A stretch of DNA of 15,448 nucleotides from an uncultured Prevotellaceae bacterium (GCA_946408305.1 CAMJRQ010000002.1:1-15448); one strand, 5' to 3'. Shown: positions 1 through 7,157, numbered from the stretch's first letter. Notes: generated by a model from the letters alone, not told the origin. A program made the numbers and translations.

Positions 1-20
1 GAATTTTGTCGAATAATTTA

Positions 21-53
21 TTTGCGGGATTTTTTGTTTTTGTCGTACCTTTG
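21..53 (+). promoter_or_regulatory. Bacteroidetes-type promoter P1 (distal)
   Basis: TTTG at 21-24 is followed by 21 bases and TACCTTTG at 46-53, a full match to the Bacteroidetes -33/-7 consensus (TTTG, 19-21 bases, TAnnTTTG). Transcription would start near 60. The first ATG after it, at 81, opens a frame of only five codons (MKNVR) that closes with TGA at 96-98. P1 could therefore give the downstream gene a leader of about 108 bases, or be left over from a lost gene. Confidence 0.6.
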
Positions 54-112
54 CCGCGGAACCCAAGAAACTAACCATATATGAAGAATGTTCGCTGAAC
101 CAGGAACCGAAA

Positions 113-144
113 TTTGCGTGTGTGAAAATAAAACCCTATCTTTG
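113..144 (+). promoter_or_regulatory. Bacteroidetes-type promoter P2 (proximal)
   Basis: TTTG at 113-116, a 20-base spacer and TATCTTTG at 137-144 match the Bacteroidetes -33/-7 consensus in full. Transcription is expected to start near 151, about 18 bases before the ATG at 169. This placement is the main reason for choosing 169 rather than the upstream in-frame ATG at 88 as the start of the first gene. Confidence 0.72.
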
Positions 145-168
145 CCACAGGCAAAAAAGCATAGCACT

Positions 169-936
169 ATGAAACACTGGATATTATTACTCGCTCTGGT
201 TGCATTCTCAGCCACGATGCAAGCCAAGATTACCGTGACCGTGAAGAAAGCAGGGCAACTGGAGAGCATGCTTAGCCCCATCCAGCAGGACACCTGCAGG
301 AGCCTGACCGTCATAGGCCCGCTGAACAGTGCCGACATCCAGTTGCTGCGCCGCATGGGGACGCAATCCCTGCGTGTGCTGAACCTTCTGGATGCTAAAT
401 TCCAGAACGACAAGACGCCTTTTCTGGTCTTGGACATGAAGGAGGAAGGCTTCAGGGGTACATCCGTTCCCGAATTCAACTGCTCATATAACCTCGGGAA
501 CCAGTTAGATTATTACATTGAAACGAAAGCTGACGGAGGGTTGGGAGGAAGCAGGAAGCGTTTCCTTGTAAACGAGCACATCGCTTATTACAGGGCCTTA
601 TACACGATTGCCTCCCCCGGGAGTGAGCAAGACAGTGTGCCGTTTGCGGAAGTAGCAATCAAACGCCTGTACGTGGACTTCACCAAGAACTCCACATGGG
701 CAGAGCGCCGAAAGTTGCGCTCCTTCAACATGCTGAGGCTGAAGAGCCACAGGGTGAAATGGGAGGACGGGCGCTACGTGTGGTATGCCTTCCTGAGCAA
801 GGGGCGTTTCTCGGCCGACATGTTCTATGGGTGCAACCAGCTGCGCGCCATCGTGCTGCCCCGAGGCATAAAGATGCTCGACGATGTGAAAATCTATCAG
901 GGCAAGCAACCTGTGTACTACGTCTCAGCGGATTAA
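169..936 (+). CDS. Secreted BspA-like leucine-rich-repeat protein, short form
   Basis: This 255-residue protein is predicted to be exported. Residues 1-19 form a typical signal peptide: MKH, a hydrophobic run and an alanine-ended cleavage region. Residues 46-76 (LTVIGPLNSADIQLLRRMG, then LRVLNLLDAKF) resemble the first repeat of BspA-like leucine-rich proteins, which in Bacteroidales reads roughly LTVSGPLNxxDIxxLRxM...LxxLDLSDA. Residues 214-237 (FSADMFYGCNQLRAIVLP and on) match one LRR_5-type unit, FxxCxxLxxIxLP. The middle, about residues 80-213, is not recognised. Classical BspA proteins carry many repeats, so this is a short or decayed member. An upstream in-frame ATG at 88 would add 27 residues ahead of the signal peptide and lies before promoter P2, so it is not favoured. 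The role is unknown; surface or periplasmic binding is only an inference. Confidence 0.72.
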   Translation: MKHWILLLALVAFSATMQAKITVTVKKAGQLESMLSPIQQDTCRSLTVIGPLNSADIQLLRRMGTQSLRVLNLLDAKFQNDKTPFLVLDMKEEGFRGTSVPEFNCSYNLGNQLDYYIETKADGGLGGSRKRFLVNEHIAYYRALYTIASPGSEQDSVPFAEVAIKRLYVDFTKNSTWAERRKLRSFNMLRLKSHRVKWEDGRYVWYAFLSKGRFSADMFYGCNQLRAIVLPRGIKMLDDVKIYQGKQPVYYVSAD

Positions 937-1046
937 CGATTTTTACAAGACGTATTATAACAGGGCTTGCCCTCCGAAAAAGGTTTGCCCCCCCTTCAAA
1001 AAATGGGCAGAAAAAAAAGAATCATCAACTCAAAAACTCACAAAGT

Positions 1047-3320
1047 ATGAAAAACAAGACTACTTTAGCAATCAGTGTACTGCTGCTGCAGGCGCATCTT
1101 TCCGTCTGCGCACAAAATGCCTATGCCCCCTTGCTCGAGGATGGGAAGGAATGGATTTACCGCTCCCATAATTTCATGTCGCAGACCCCGGACTCGTATT
1201 ACCGTCTGTGGGTGGCCGGAGACACGCTGGTGGACGGGCGTCAGTGCAAGAAGATTATGCACGAGGACGAGAGCGGCGCAAGCCTCTTCTGCATCCTGCG
1301 CGAAGAAGGCCGAAAGGTGTATAAACAGGAGGAGGCAGCCTGGAGCCTCGTCTACGATTACGGCCTCGGCGTGGGCGAAACGATACAAAGCGCCTGGGAC
1401 GAAAATCTGTGCCTCGTGGAACGAGATACGCTGCGCAGTAGCGGCAAGGCCTATGCCAGAATGCATTTTTCGGTCGAGGGAGTAACGTATCATAAGGGCG
1501 ACATCGTTTGGATTGAAGGCATTGGCAGTGCCGACGGCCTGCTTTATCAGCCCGCCTATGCTCCGTTTGCGCAGGAACAGACGAAATTCCTCTCGTGCTG
1601 CAAAGGCCAAGCGAAAATCTTTGGAGACGATTCCATGCGCTATGACATGTGGAACTACGTAGAAGTGAGCAACTGGCGCCAAGAAGGGAACGACGTGTTC
1701 GGCGAGACCGAGAACATCAACCTCTATTGCGACAAGACAGCCAAAGAGCAAAGCGATTTCTACACGCTAAAACCCTACAAAGCCACCAAGGGCTATCCGA
1801 TAAACGTACGGGAAGCCGGGGGACGCGTGTTCGCAAACCTGGCGGAGTATAAGCAGCACCTCGCTGCCATGGGAGGCGACGCGGAGAACATACCCTACGA
1901 GACGACGCCAGACGGAGAAGTGGTGCTCTATGACTTCAACATGGAGGTGGGCGATGCGTTCCCCTGCGGCATCAAGGTTCAGGAAAAAGAGGTCATCCGC
2001 CTGGAGGATATGGAACCGCGCCGGATGCTCAAGCTGAACAACGGGCTCGTGCTCATCGAGGGAATCGGTTGCACGAACTCTCCCGGAACGTATGCCTACT
2101 ACCTGAATCCGCCCTCCTCGGATGCCGACAAGTTTGCCAGCCTCACCTATTTCAGCCAGCTCTATGGGGCCAACGAATCCATCTATTCCGCACCGTGGAG
2201 GTTTAATCCGGCCAGCATTCAGCAGGCACACTCAGACCAACCAGGCAAGGCGCTCTACGACCTGCAAGGCCGTCGCCTCGCGAAGCAGCCCCAGCAGGGA
2301 ATGTATATCGAGGACGGACTCGTAACTCTCGAAGCTGAGCCGCCGGGCATGGAGCATCAGACGCGGGCCGGCGGTGCCATAAAGGCGGTCGCCCACGATG
2401 GGATTGCCGAGCCCGCAAGGATGGGCGCAGTGGACACGGAGCTGGTGTGTGCGGCCCGTGAGCGGACGGAGCTCCACGAGGGCATGGCCGTCGCGATTGC
2501 CCACCACCCGGTAGCGAGTCACAGCCGTTCGCCCGTGAACGGGGTCGACCATCTGGCGCGGACGGTCGTCGATGTCGGGTCGCAGCGGCAGGCGTATCTC
2601 GCCCTCCTGGCCGAGGGGCATGGGGCGCTCGAGCAGGGCCACGTAGGTCTTCTCCACCCGATGATGCAAGAAGAGTTCCTGCAGCTGGTGATAGCGTTCC
2701 TCGTTGAGCGCCAACACCATCAACCCGCTCGTGTCCATGTCGAGCCGATGGACTATCAGAGGTCCCGTGGCCTCAGAAAACCGCGATTTCATCGAAGAAA
2801 AGACGCTTGGCAGGTCGTCCTTGCCAGGCACGGAGAGCATGCCCGCGGGCTTGCTCACCACCACCATGTCGTCGCCCTCGAAGAGCACGCGCAGCTGGGC
2901 CGCCAACGCTTCGTGACCGCGCAGAAGCGGGTTCTCGTCGACGGCCAGGCCCTGCAGCATGTGGCTCAGGATGGGCAGGCACTTGCTGCGGCAGGCGGGA
3001 TAGTAATGACCAGGGAGGCGCAGCTCGTCGCGCGGCGAACGGCCCATCCAGAACTCGGCCATGCAGAGGGGACGCAACGCACGACGGAAGGCATACTGGA
3101 GGAGTTTGGGCGCACAGCAGTCGCCAGCACCCGAAGGCGGCGTAGCGGGCGAGAAGATATCGGCAAGGCCTTTCGCCTCGCCGCGGGCGTTGAGAAACGT
3201 GTATTGGCCGAAGAGCCAGTCCTGCAGGGCACGGCTGCGACGGCGCCGCTCCTGCTCGAGTGCTGCGACGGCACGCGCATCGGTGCCTCGCAGGCGGTCA
3301 AGCAGTCGGTTTATCGATGA
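1047..3320 (+). CDS. Secreted protein with duplicated domain; 3' end runs antisense through the RluA-type gene
   Basis: I do not recognise the function. Residues 1-22 are a signal peptide (MKNKTTLAISVLLLQAHLSVCA). The mature part seems to hold two copies of one domain. VYDYGLGVGETI (102-113) pairs with LYDFNMEVGDAF (294-305), and IWIEGIG (154-160) pairs with VLIEGIG (335-341), each followed by an aromatic-rich stretch of about 30 residues. Residues 402-424 (ALYDLQGRRL ... GMYIEDG) are the tail motif typical of Prevotella exported proteins, which normally ends within a few residues. Here the frame has no stop. From about 2319 it continues for some 330 residues of arginine- and histidine-rich sequence that is simply the antisense of the RluA-type gene. 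The real protein is therefore about 424-428 residues (to roughly 2320-2330). The ORF end at 3320 is formal, and the last codons and stop look deleted. No clear promoter is seen in the 110-base gap upstream, so it may be read from P1/P2. Confidence 0.6.
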   Translation: MKNKTTLAISVLLLQAHLSVCAQNAYAPLLEDGKEWIYRSHNFMSQTPDSYYRLWVAGDTLVDGRQCKKIMHEDESGASLFCILREEGRKVYKQEEAAWSLVYDYGLGVGETIQSAWDENLCLVERDTLRSSGKAYARMHFSVEGVTYHKGDIVWIEGIGSADGLLYQPAYAPFAQEQTKFLSCCKGQAKIFGDDSMRYDMWNYVEVSNWRQEGNDVFGETENINLYCDKTAKEQSDFYTLKPYKATKGYPINVREAGGRVFANLAEYKQHLAAMGGDAENIPYETTPDGEVVLYDFNMEVGDAFPCGIKVQEKEVIRLEDMEPRRMLKLNNGLVLIEGIGCTNSPGTYAYYLNPPSSDADKFASLTYFSQLYGANESIYSAPWRFNPASIQQAHSDQPGKALYDLQGRRLAKQPQQGMYIEDGLVTLEAEPPGMEHQTRAGGAIKAVAHDGIAEPARMGAVDTELVCAARERTELHEGMAVAIAHHPVASHSRSPVNGVDHLARTVVDVGSQRQAYLALLAEGHGALEQGHVGLLHPMMQEEFLQLVIAFLVERQHHQPARVHVEPMDYQRSRGLRKPRFHRRKDAWQVVLARHGEHARGLAHHHHVVALEEHAQLGRQRFVTAQKRVLVDGQALQHVAQDGQALAAAGGIVMTREAQLVARRTAHPELGHAEGTQRTTEGILEEFGRTAVASTRRRRSGREDIGKAFRLAAGVEKRVLAEEPVLQGTAATAPLLLECCDGTRIGASQAVKQSVYR

Positions 3321-3647
3321 AATGGCCTTTTCTTCGCTCGCGAAATAGCTGCCGGGCGCCATCAAGTCGAAGACGGGCGGCACGAAATAGGGCTGCTGCG
3401 TCTGCCCGCCAAGCGTGCCCGAGAAAGCAGCCAGGAAGGCTCGCTCACCCCCATGTTCCACCACCAGCACGCCCATCATTTTGCCCTGGGCAAGTTCATC
3501 GGCCCACTGCGGCTGCGTCGTCAGATAGGCCTGCACCTCGGCGGCAGCGGCCACGCAGAGCGGATGGGGCTCGTAGCAGAAAGGATAGGTGAAGCGCGGG
3601 GGCGCGGCAACATCGCTCACCGAGCAGGGCAGGGGGTGGAGTTTCAT
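2232..3647 (-). CDS. RluA-family pseudouridine synthase, long form, C-terminus altered
   Basis: The enzyme would isomerise uridine to pseudouridine in rRNA or tRNA. Residues 252-439 form the RluA catalytic domain. They include HRLDMDTSGLMVLA (300-313, catalytic Asp303), LTGRTHQLRVH (396-406) and GDRLYG (419-424). About 250 residues precede this domain. That part contains FVPPVFDL (88-95) and INRLL (112-116), as in a long subtype of the family, and an Arg/Glu-rich segment near 120-140. RluA proteins normally end 10-20 residues after LHARRLSF (432-439). Here residue 440 onward is the antisense of the neighbouring secreted-protein gene and runs to a chance stop, so the native tail appears lost. 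The catalytic core is intact. Its ATG overlaps the stop of the WbqC-family gene (ATGA), which suggests translational coupling. The exact target base cannot be named from sequence. Confidence 0.85.
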   Translation of the reverse strand: MKLHPLPCSVSDVAAPPRFTYPFCYEPHPLCVAAAAEVQAYLTTQPQWADELAQGKMMGVLVVEHGGERAFLAAFSGTLGGQTQQPYFVPPVFDLMAPGSYFASEEKAISSINRLLDRLRGTDARAVAALEQERRRRSRALQDWLFGQYTFLNARGEAKGLADIFSPATPPSGAGDCCAPKLLQYAFRRALRPLCMAEFWMGRSPRDELRLPGHYYPACRSKCLPILSHMLQGLAVDENPLLRGHEALAAQLRVLFEGDDMVVVSKPAGMLSVPGKDDLPSVFSSMKSRFSEATGPLIVHRLDMDTSGLMVLALNEERYHQLQELFLHHRVEKTYVALLERPMPLGQEGEIRLPLRPDIDDRPRQMVDPVHGRTAVTRYRVVGNRDGHALVELRPLTGRTHQLRVHCAHPCGLGNPIVGDRLYGTAGPRLMLHARRLSFESYESVLDIHSLLGLLREATALQVVERLAWLV

Positions 3648-4207
3648 AGGCAGAGGATGGATTCGTTGCCCATGTTGAAGAGGAGGTCCACGATGCTCAG
3701 GTCGGGCAGAAAGCCGTGGCGGTGGCTGAACATCTGGTAATAGGGCTTGGCACCGGAGGGGTCGGGCTGGAAGGAGGGGTCAGTAAAGGTCGTGGTGCGG
3801 GAGAGCGAGGGGGCGAGCTCGAGCAGGTGCAGCACAAGACGGAGCAGGTCTTCGTTGAAATCGGCCAGAAACGTCCACCGCCGCTCGTAGAAGGGGGCAA
3901 AGTCGTCGGCTAGGAACTCGAAGAAGGGCGACTGGCCGTAGCTGCTCAGGAGCGCGTTCCAGTGCTGACGACGCCAGTTGCCGTGGTCGCTGATGCGAAC
4001 GTCGCACATGAGCATCTTTCCCTCGGCATGAACCACCGGGATGGTGAGCGCGAGAGGGCCCGCAGGACTGTCAATCCAGCAACGGTTGCGCAGCGTCTGC
4101 TTCGTGTAGTGGTCGTTCACCTCGATGCAGACCTCGCCGGCAGGGGCCAGCTGCCTGAAATACGACACGGGGGGCAGATAGAAGGAAGGAAGCGTGAGGG
4201 ACGTCAT
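3644..4207 (-). CDS. WbqC-family protein
   Basis: This 187-residue protein matches the WbqC-like family along its whole length. Landmarks are LPPVSYF (11-17), NRCWI (41-45), the IPV strand (56-58), W(78)...HW(82-83)...SYGQSPFFE (89-97), the FNEDLLRL helix (118-124) and the C-terminal GFLPDLSIVDLLFNMG (165-180). The last block is the most diagnostic. WbqC proteins occur in polysaccharide or glycan loci of many bacteria, but the reaction has not been settled to my knowledge, so no enzymatic role is assigned. No signal peptide or membrane helix is seen, so it should be cytoplasmic. Its ATG overlaps the stop of the LepB-like gene and its TGA overlaps the ATG of the RluA-type gene, both as ATGA. 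Placement next to signal-peptidase genes appears to be a recurring arrangement in Bacteroidales. Confidence 0.88.
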   Translation of the reverse strand: MTSLTLPSFYLPPVSYFRQLAPAGEVCIEVNDHYTKQTLRNRCWIDSPAGPLALTIPVVHAEGKMLMCDVRISDHGNWRRQHWNALLSSYGQSPFFEFLADDFAPFYERRWTFLADFNEDLLRLVLHLLELAPSLSRTTTFTDPSFQPDPSGAKPYYQMFSHRHGFLPDLSIVDLLFNMGNESILCL

Positions 4208-4905
4208 GGTTTCCTGTCCACGGGGGTGAAGAAGCGTTTCCAGCGAATGTGGCGCAGCCCTTCGGCCGAATAGACGACGAACGAGGCACGCCCCACCATG
4301 TGCTCCATGGGCACGAGACCGTAGCGACGGCTGTCGTTCATCGGCTGGCCGTGACCCGTGGCTATCCAGAAATAATCCCGATGAAATGGGAAAATTTCGG
4401 TGTAGGCCGACGTGTCGAGCGGTGTCTCAAAGCGGTTGAGCGTGCGCTCGTAGAGCTTGCGGTTCCAGGGTTTGAGGCGGATGTAGGAATTGCGGCCGGG
4501 AACGACTACGGGCCAGATGCAACCTTCGGCATAGTTGCGCACGGGACTCACACGCCCCCGGTTGCCCAGCCAGATGGTGTCGCCAGGGCCGGCCAGCACG
4601 CGGCCTATGCAGAGCCGACTGGTGTCGGGCAGCGCGCGGGCCTCCACTTCGGGACTGTTGAAGACCATCCAATCGCCACGCTTGGGAAGGCTTCCGCCCA
4701 GGCGATGACAGCCCCATAGCCGACTCAGGGGAAGGCGCAGGCCGTGGCTCCAACGAGAGACCCACACGCGGTCGCCGCGCAGCAGTGTTGCCTCGCCGCA
4801 GTCGTGAGAGACCGTGAAGATGTCGGCCACGAAGACTCGCAGCAGGAAGGCCAGCAGCAAGGCTGCCAGCAGGGGCAGGCCGAGATGGAAGAAACGCCGG
4901 CTCAC
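4204..4905 (-). CDS. Signal peptidase I-like paralogue lacking both catalytic residues (probable pseudoenzyme)
   Basis: This 233-residue S26-family protein has one N-terminal membrane segment (about 5-28). It aligns with the LepB encoded just upstream. FTVSHDCGEATLLRGD (30-45) sits on LepB YTIPSSSLEKSLLVGD, RGDWMVFNSPE on LNDIVVFNYPA, and IGRVLAGPGDTIWL (100-113) on VKRCVGLPGQTLEI. MNDSRRYG (189-196) sits on SADSRFWG, and HIRWKRFF (219-226) on HIRWKRLF. In this alignment the nucleophilic Ser is Cys36 and the general-base Lys is Gly101. The GDNR part of the last box has become TGHG, while DSR (191-193) is kept. The fold therefore seems preserved but the Ser/Lys dyad is gone. It could be a non-catalytic partner, regulator or scaffold. 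A Cys-dependent protease is less likely without the Lys. The start is a GTG seven bases after the lepB stop; no ATG is available nearby. Confidence 0.8.
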   Translation of the reverse strand: MSRRFFHLGLPLLAALLLAFLLRVFVADIFTVSHDCGEATLLRGDRVWVSRWSHGLRLPLSRLWGCHRLGGSLPKRGDWMVFNSPEVEARALPDTSRLCIGRVLAGPGDTIWLGNRGRVSPVRNYAEGCIWPVVVPGRNSYIRLKPWNRKLYERTLNRFETPLDTSAYTEIFPFHRDYFWIATGHGQPMNDSRRYGLVPMEHMVGRASFVVYSAEGLRHIRWKRFFTPVDRKP

Positions 4906-4912
4906 CGCTCCC

Positions 4913-6358
4913 CTATTTGATGTTCTTCACCCACCGGAAGAGACGCTTCCAGCGGATGTGGCCGTTGAGCCAGCCGCGGTCCTTGTCGGTGCTGAGCCAG
5001 ATGATGATGGGCTTGCCCACGATGTGGTCCTCGGGCACGAAGCCCCAGAAACGGCTGTCGGCACTGTTGTGGCGGTTGTCGCCCTGCATCCAGTAGTAGT
5101 CCATGCGGAAGGTGTAGGAGTCGGTCTCCTCGCCATTGATGAGGATGCGCCCGTCGGCGGTCACCTCCAGCTGGTTGCCCTCGTAGACCTGGATGGGGCG
5201 TTCGTAGATGGGCAGGTTTTCGAGTGTCAGATGGATGCTCTCGCCCTTCTTGGGAATCCAGATGGGGCCGTAGTTGTCGCATGTCCAGCCCGTGAAGCCG
5301 TTGAGAGGATAGAGATAGTCGGCACTCTTGTCCTCGGTAATCGAGATGCGTGCCACCAGGTCGGGGCGTGCCTCGAGTTTCTCCTTGGCCGCCTTCGTCA
5401 GCGGGATGATGCCTTTGTGGTAGAGCATCTCGAGGTCTTCGCCGCTGATGCCGAGCTCGTGTGTGAAGTCCTCGGGCAGATAGCTTGTGAGGAGGTCCAC
5501 CTCGTAGTTATACTGCACGTTCTCGGGGTCGGGGTTCTCCACTCCGTCGAGGTAGATTACGCGGTTGCGAATCTCGAGCGTCTGCCCCGGCAGGCCCACG
5601 CAGCGCTTCACGTAGTTCTCGCGGCGGTCGACGGGCCGATGGTCAATCTTGCCGAACTCGTCGGGGCTGAGCTCCAGGTATCGGCGCCCCATGGAATAGT
5701 ACTGCTGGAAAAGCCTGCGGCGCACGAGGGCCGAGAGCGTGTCCATCTGGGGCAGGCTGCCCGTCTGCTGGCGATAGCACTGCCGGCCGATGTCGTAGCA
5801 ATAGGCATAGTAATCGGTCTGGTATTGGGGCTTGCTGAGGATGGTGTCGCCGGCGGGATAGTTGAAGACCACGATGTCGTTCAGCTGCACGGGCTTGGGT
5901 GAGACGCGCTTGTAGTCCCACTTGGGCCATTCGATGTAGCTCTTGCCGCCCCAGGGCAGCGTGTGCTGGCAGAGGGGCATGTGGAGCGGCGTCTGGGGCA
6001 CGCGGGGCCCGTAGCTCATCTTGCTCACGTAGAGATAGTCGCCCACGAGCAGGCTCTTCTCGAGCGAACTCGAGGGGATGGTGTAGTTCTGGAAGAAATA
6101 GATGTTCACGAAATAGACGGCCACCAGGGCAAAGACGATGGCGTCTACCCAGCTCATCACCGTGCGCACCACGGGGCTTTCGGCATCCTTCCACCACGTC
6201 CAGGGGATGAGCCGTGTGACGTAGGCATCGAAGATGAACGGGATGGCGACGACGCCCCACCAGGAGCGAATCCACACGAGGAAAGCGATGAACAGGACGA
6301 TGGCCACGAGGGCTTTCAGCCAGTCTCGGGTTGTGGGTTGGTATCTTTTTTTCTTCAT
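4913..6358 (-). CDS. lepB: Signal peptidase I
   Basis: Membrane-bound serine protease that removes signal peptides from exported proteins on the periplasmic side of the inner membrane. Two hydrophobic segments (about 14-45 and 69-90) precede the catalytic region. The Ser/Lys dyad is present: Ser98 in YTIPSSSLEKSLLVGD and Lys251 in ENYVKRCVGLPG. The substrate-side box DIVVFNYP (161-168) and the box GDNRHNSADSRFWG (426-439) are complete. At 481 residues it is longer than the E. coli enzyme (324). The extra length lies between the boxes (roughly 170-245 and 275-410), as is usual for Bacteroidales LepB. It begins 13 bases after dapB and is followed 7 bases later by a catalytically degenerate paralogue, so the three are surely co-transcribed. 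The ATG at 6358 is followed by a Lys-rich cytoplasmic start, consistent with the topology. Confidence 0.95.
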   Translation of the reverse strand: MKKKRYQPTTRDWLKALVAIVLFIAFLVWIRSWWGVVAIPFIFDAYVTRLIPWTWWKDAESPVVRTVMSWVDAIVFALVAVYFVNIYFFQNYTIPSSSLEKSLLVGDYLYVSKMSYGPRVPQTPLHMPLCQHTLPWGGKSYIEWPKWDYKRVSPKPVQLNDIVVFNYPAGDTILSKPQYQTDYYAYCYDIGRQCYRQQTGSLPQMDTLSALVRRRLFQQYYSMGRRYLELSPDEFGKIDHRPVDRRENYVKRCVGLPGQTLEIRNRVIYLDGVENPDPENVQYNYEVDLLTSYLPEDFTHELGISGEDLEMLYHKGIIPLTKAAKEKLEARPDLVARISITEDKSADYLYPLNGFTGWTCDNYGPIWIPKKGESIHLTLENLPIYERPIQVYEGNQLEVTADGRILINGEETDSYTFRMDYYWMQGDNRHNSADSRFWGFVPEDHIVGKPIIIWLSTDKDRGWLNGHIRWKRLFRWVKNIK

Positions 6359-6371
6359 AATCGTTTAGGGT

Positions 6372-7127
6372 CTAAAATTGGAAGAGGTCGTTCATCGTGA
6401 GCAGCCCGCTGTGGGTGGCCGTGTACTCGGCTGCCAGCACGGCACCCAACGCGAAGCCGCGCCGGTTGTGGGCATCGTGGGTGATGGTGATGCTGTCGGC
6501 CGGGCTGTCCCACGTGACGGTGTGTATGCCGGGCACCTCGCCGCAGCGCTTGCTGTCTACGCGCAGCTTGTCGGCCGGACACTCGTCGGTGCCCTCCACC
6601 GTGCCGTCGGGCTGGGTGAGCTGGCAGAACTGCCATCCGGCGAGGCGGTCCACCTCGGAGACCAGCTCCTCGGCCAGCGTGATGCCGGTGCCGCTGGGAT
6701 GGTCCAGTTTGTGAATGTGGTGGGTCTCCTCGAGGCGGGGCGTGTAGTCGCCAAAGCGGTTCATGATGCGGGCCAGATGGCGGTTCACGGCACGGAAGAT
6801 GGTTACGCCCAGGCTGAAGTTGCTGCTCCAGAAGAGCGTCTGTCCCTCCTCGCGGCACATGCGCTCCACGTCGGCACCGTGCTCGGCAATCCATCCCGTG
6901 CTGCCGCTGACCACCTTCACACGATGGGCAAAGGCACGTAGGAAGTTCCCGTAGGCCTCCTGCGGCGCCGTGAATTCGATGGCCACGTCGGCCTGGAGGA
7001 AGGCGGGACTGTCGAAGTCCTGCCGGTTGTCGACGTCGATGATGCAGACAATCTCGTGTCCGCGCTGGAGGGCAATCTCCTCGATCATATGGCCCATCTT
7101 GCCATAGCCTATGAGTGCAAATTTCAT
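6372..7127 (-). CDS. dapB: 4-hydroxy-tetrahydrodipicolinate reductase
   Basis: Cytoplasmic NAD(P)H-dependent reductase of the diaminopimelate/lysine pathway, making tetrahydrodipicolinate for lysine and peptidoglycan. The 251-residue protein opens with the nucleotide-binding motif ALIGYGKMG (4-12). It contains VVSGSTGW (72-79) and the SSNFSLGV motif (101-108). The substrate and catalytic block is EETHHIHKLDHPSGTG (133-148), with His136/His137 and Lys140 at the expected places. It closes with GFALGAVLAAEY, normal for the family. The length is slightly below that of E. coli DapB (273), as in other Bacteroidales. It is the first gene of the minus-strand operon that continues into lepB, and a TAnnTTTG box lies just upstream. 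The ATG at 7127 starts directly before the Rossmann strand, so the start is secure. Confidence 0.96.
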   Translation of the reverse strand: MKFALIGYGKMGHMIEEIALQRGHEIVCIIDVDNRQDFDSPAFLQADVAIEFTAPQEAYGNFLRAFAHRVKVVSGSTGWIAEHGADVERMCREEGQTLFWSSNFSLGVTIFRAVNRHLARIMNRFGDYTPRLEETHHIHKLDHPSGTGITLAEELVSEVDRLAGWQFCQLTQPDGTVEGTDECPADKLRVDSKRCGEVPGIHTVTWDSPADSITITHDAHNRRGFALGAVLAAEYTATHSGLLTMNDLFQF

Positions 7128-7149
7128 CTCGTTGGGAACTTTTTCCGTG

Positions 7150-7157
7150 CAAAAATA
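7150..7157 (-). promoter_or_regulatory. -7 box of the dapB operon promoter
   Basis: On the minus strand this reads TATTTTTG, a match to TAnnTTTG. Transcription would start near 7143, leaving a leader of about 15 bases before the dapB ATG. No TTTG is present 19-21 bases further upstream, so the -33 element is missing or degenerate. Confidence 0.5.

Noticed and set aside
88..168. Upstream ATG at 88 as start of the first gene
   Set aside because: It would put 27 polar residues before the signal peptide and lies upstream of the proximal promoter.
962..973. Short inverted repeat AGGGCTTGCCCT as a terminator after the first gene
   Set aside because: The stem is five pairs with a two-base loop and no following T-run.
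980..987. AAGGTTTG as a -7 box for the secreted-protein gene at 1047
   Set aside because: The first base differs from TAnnTTTG and no TTTG lies at the -33 distance; too weak to list as a promoter.
4814..5902. Plus-strand open frame (362 codons) opposite lepB
   Set aside because: Antisense shadow. lepB on the other strand has its catalytic dyad and a full set of conserved boxes.
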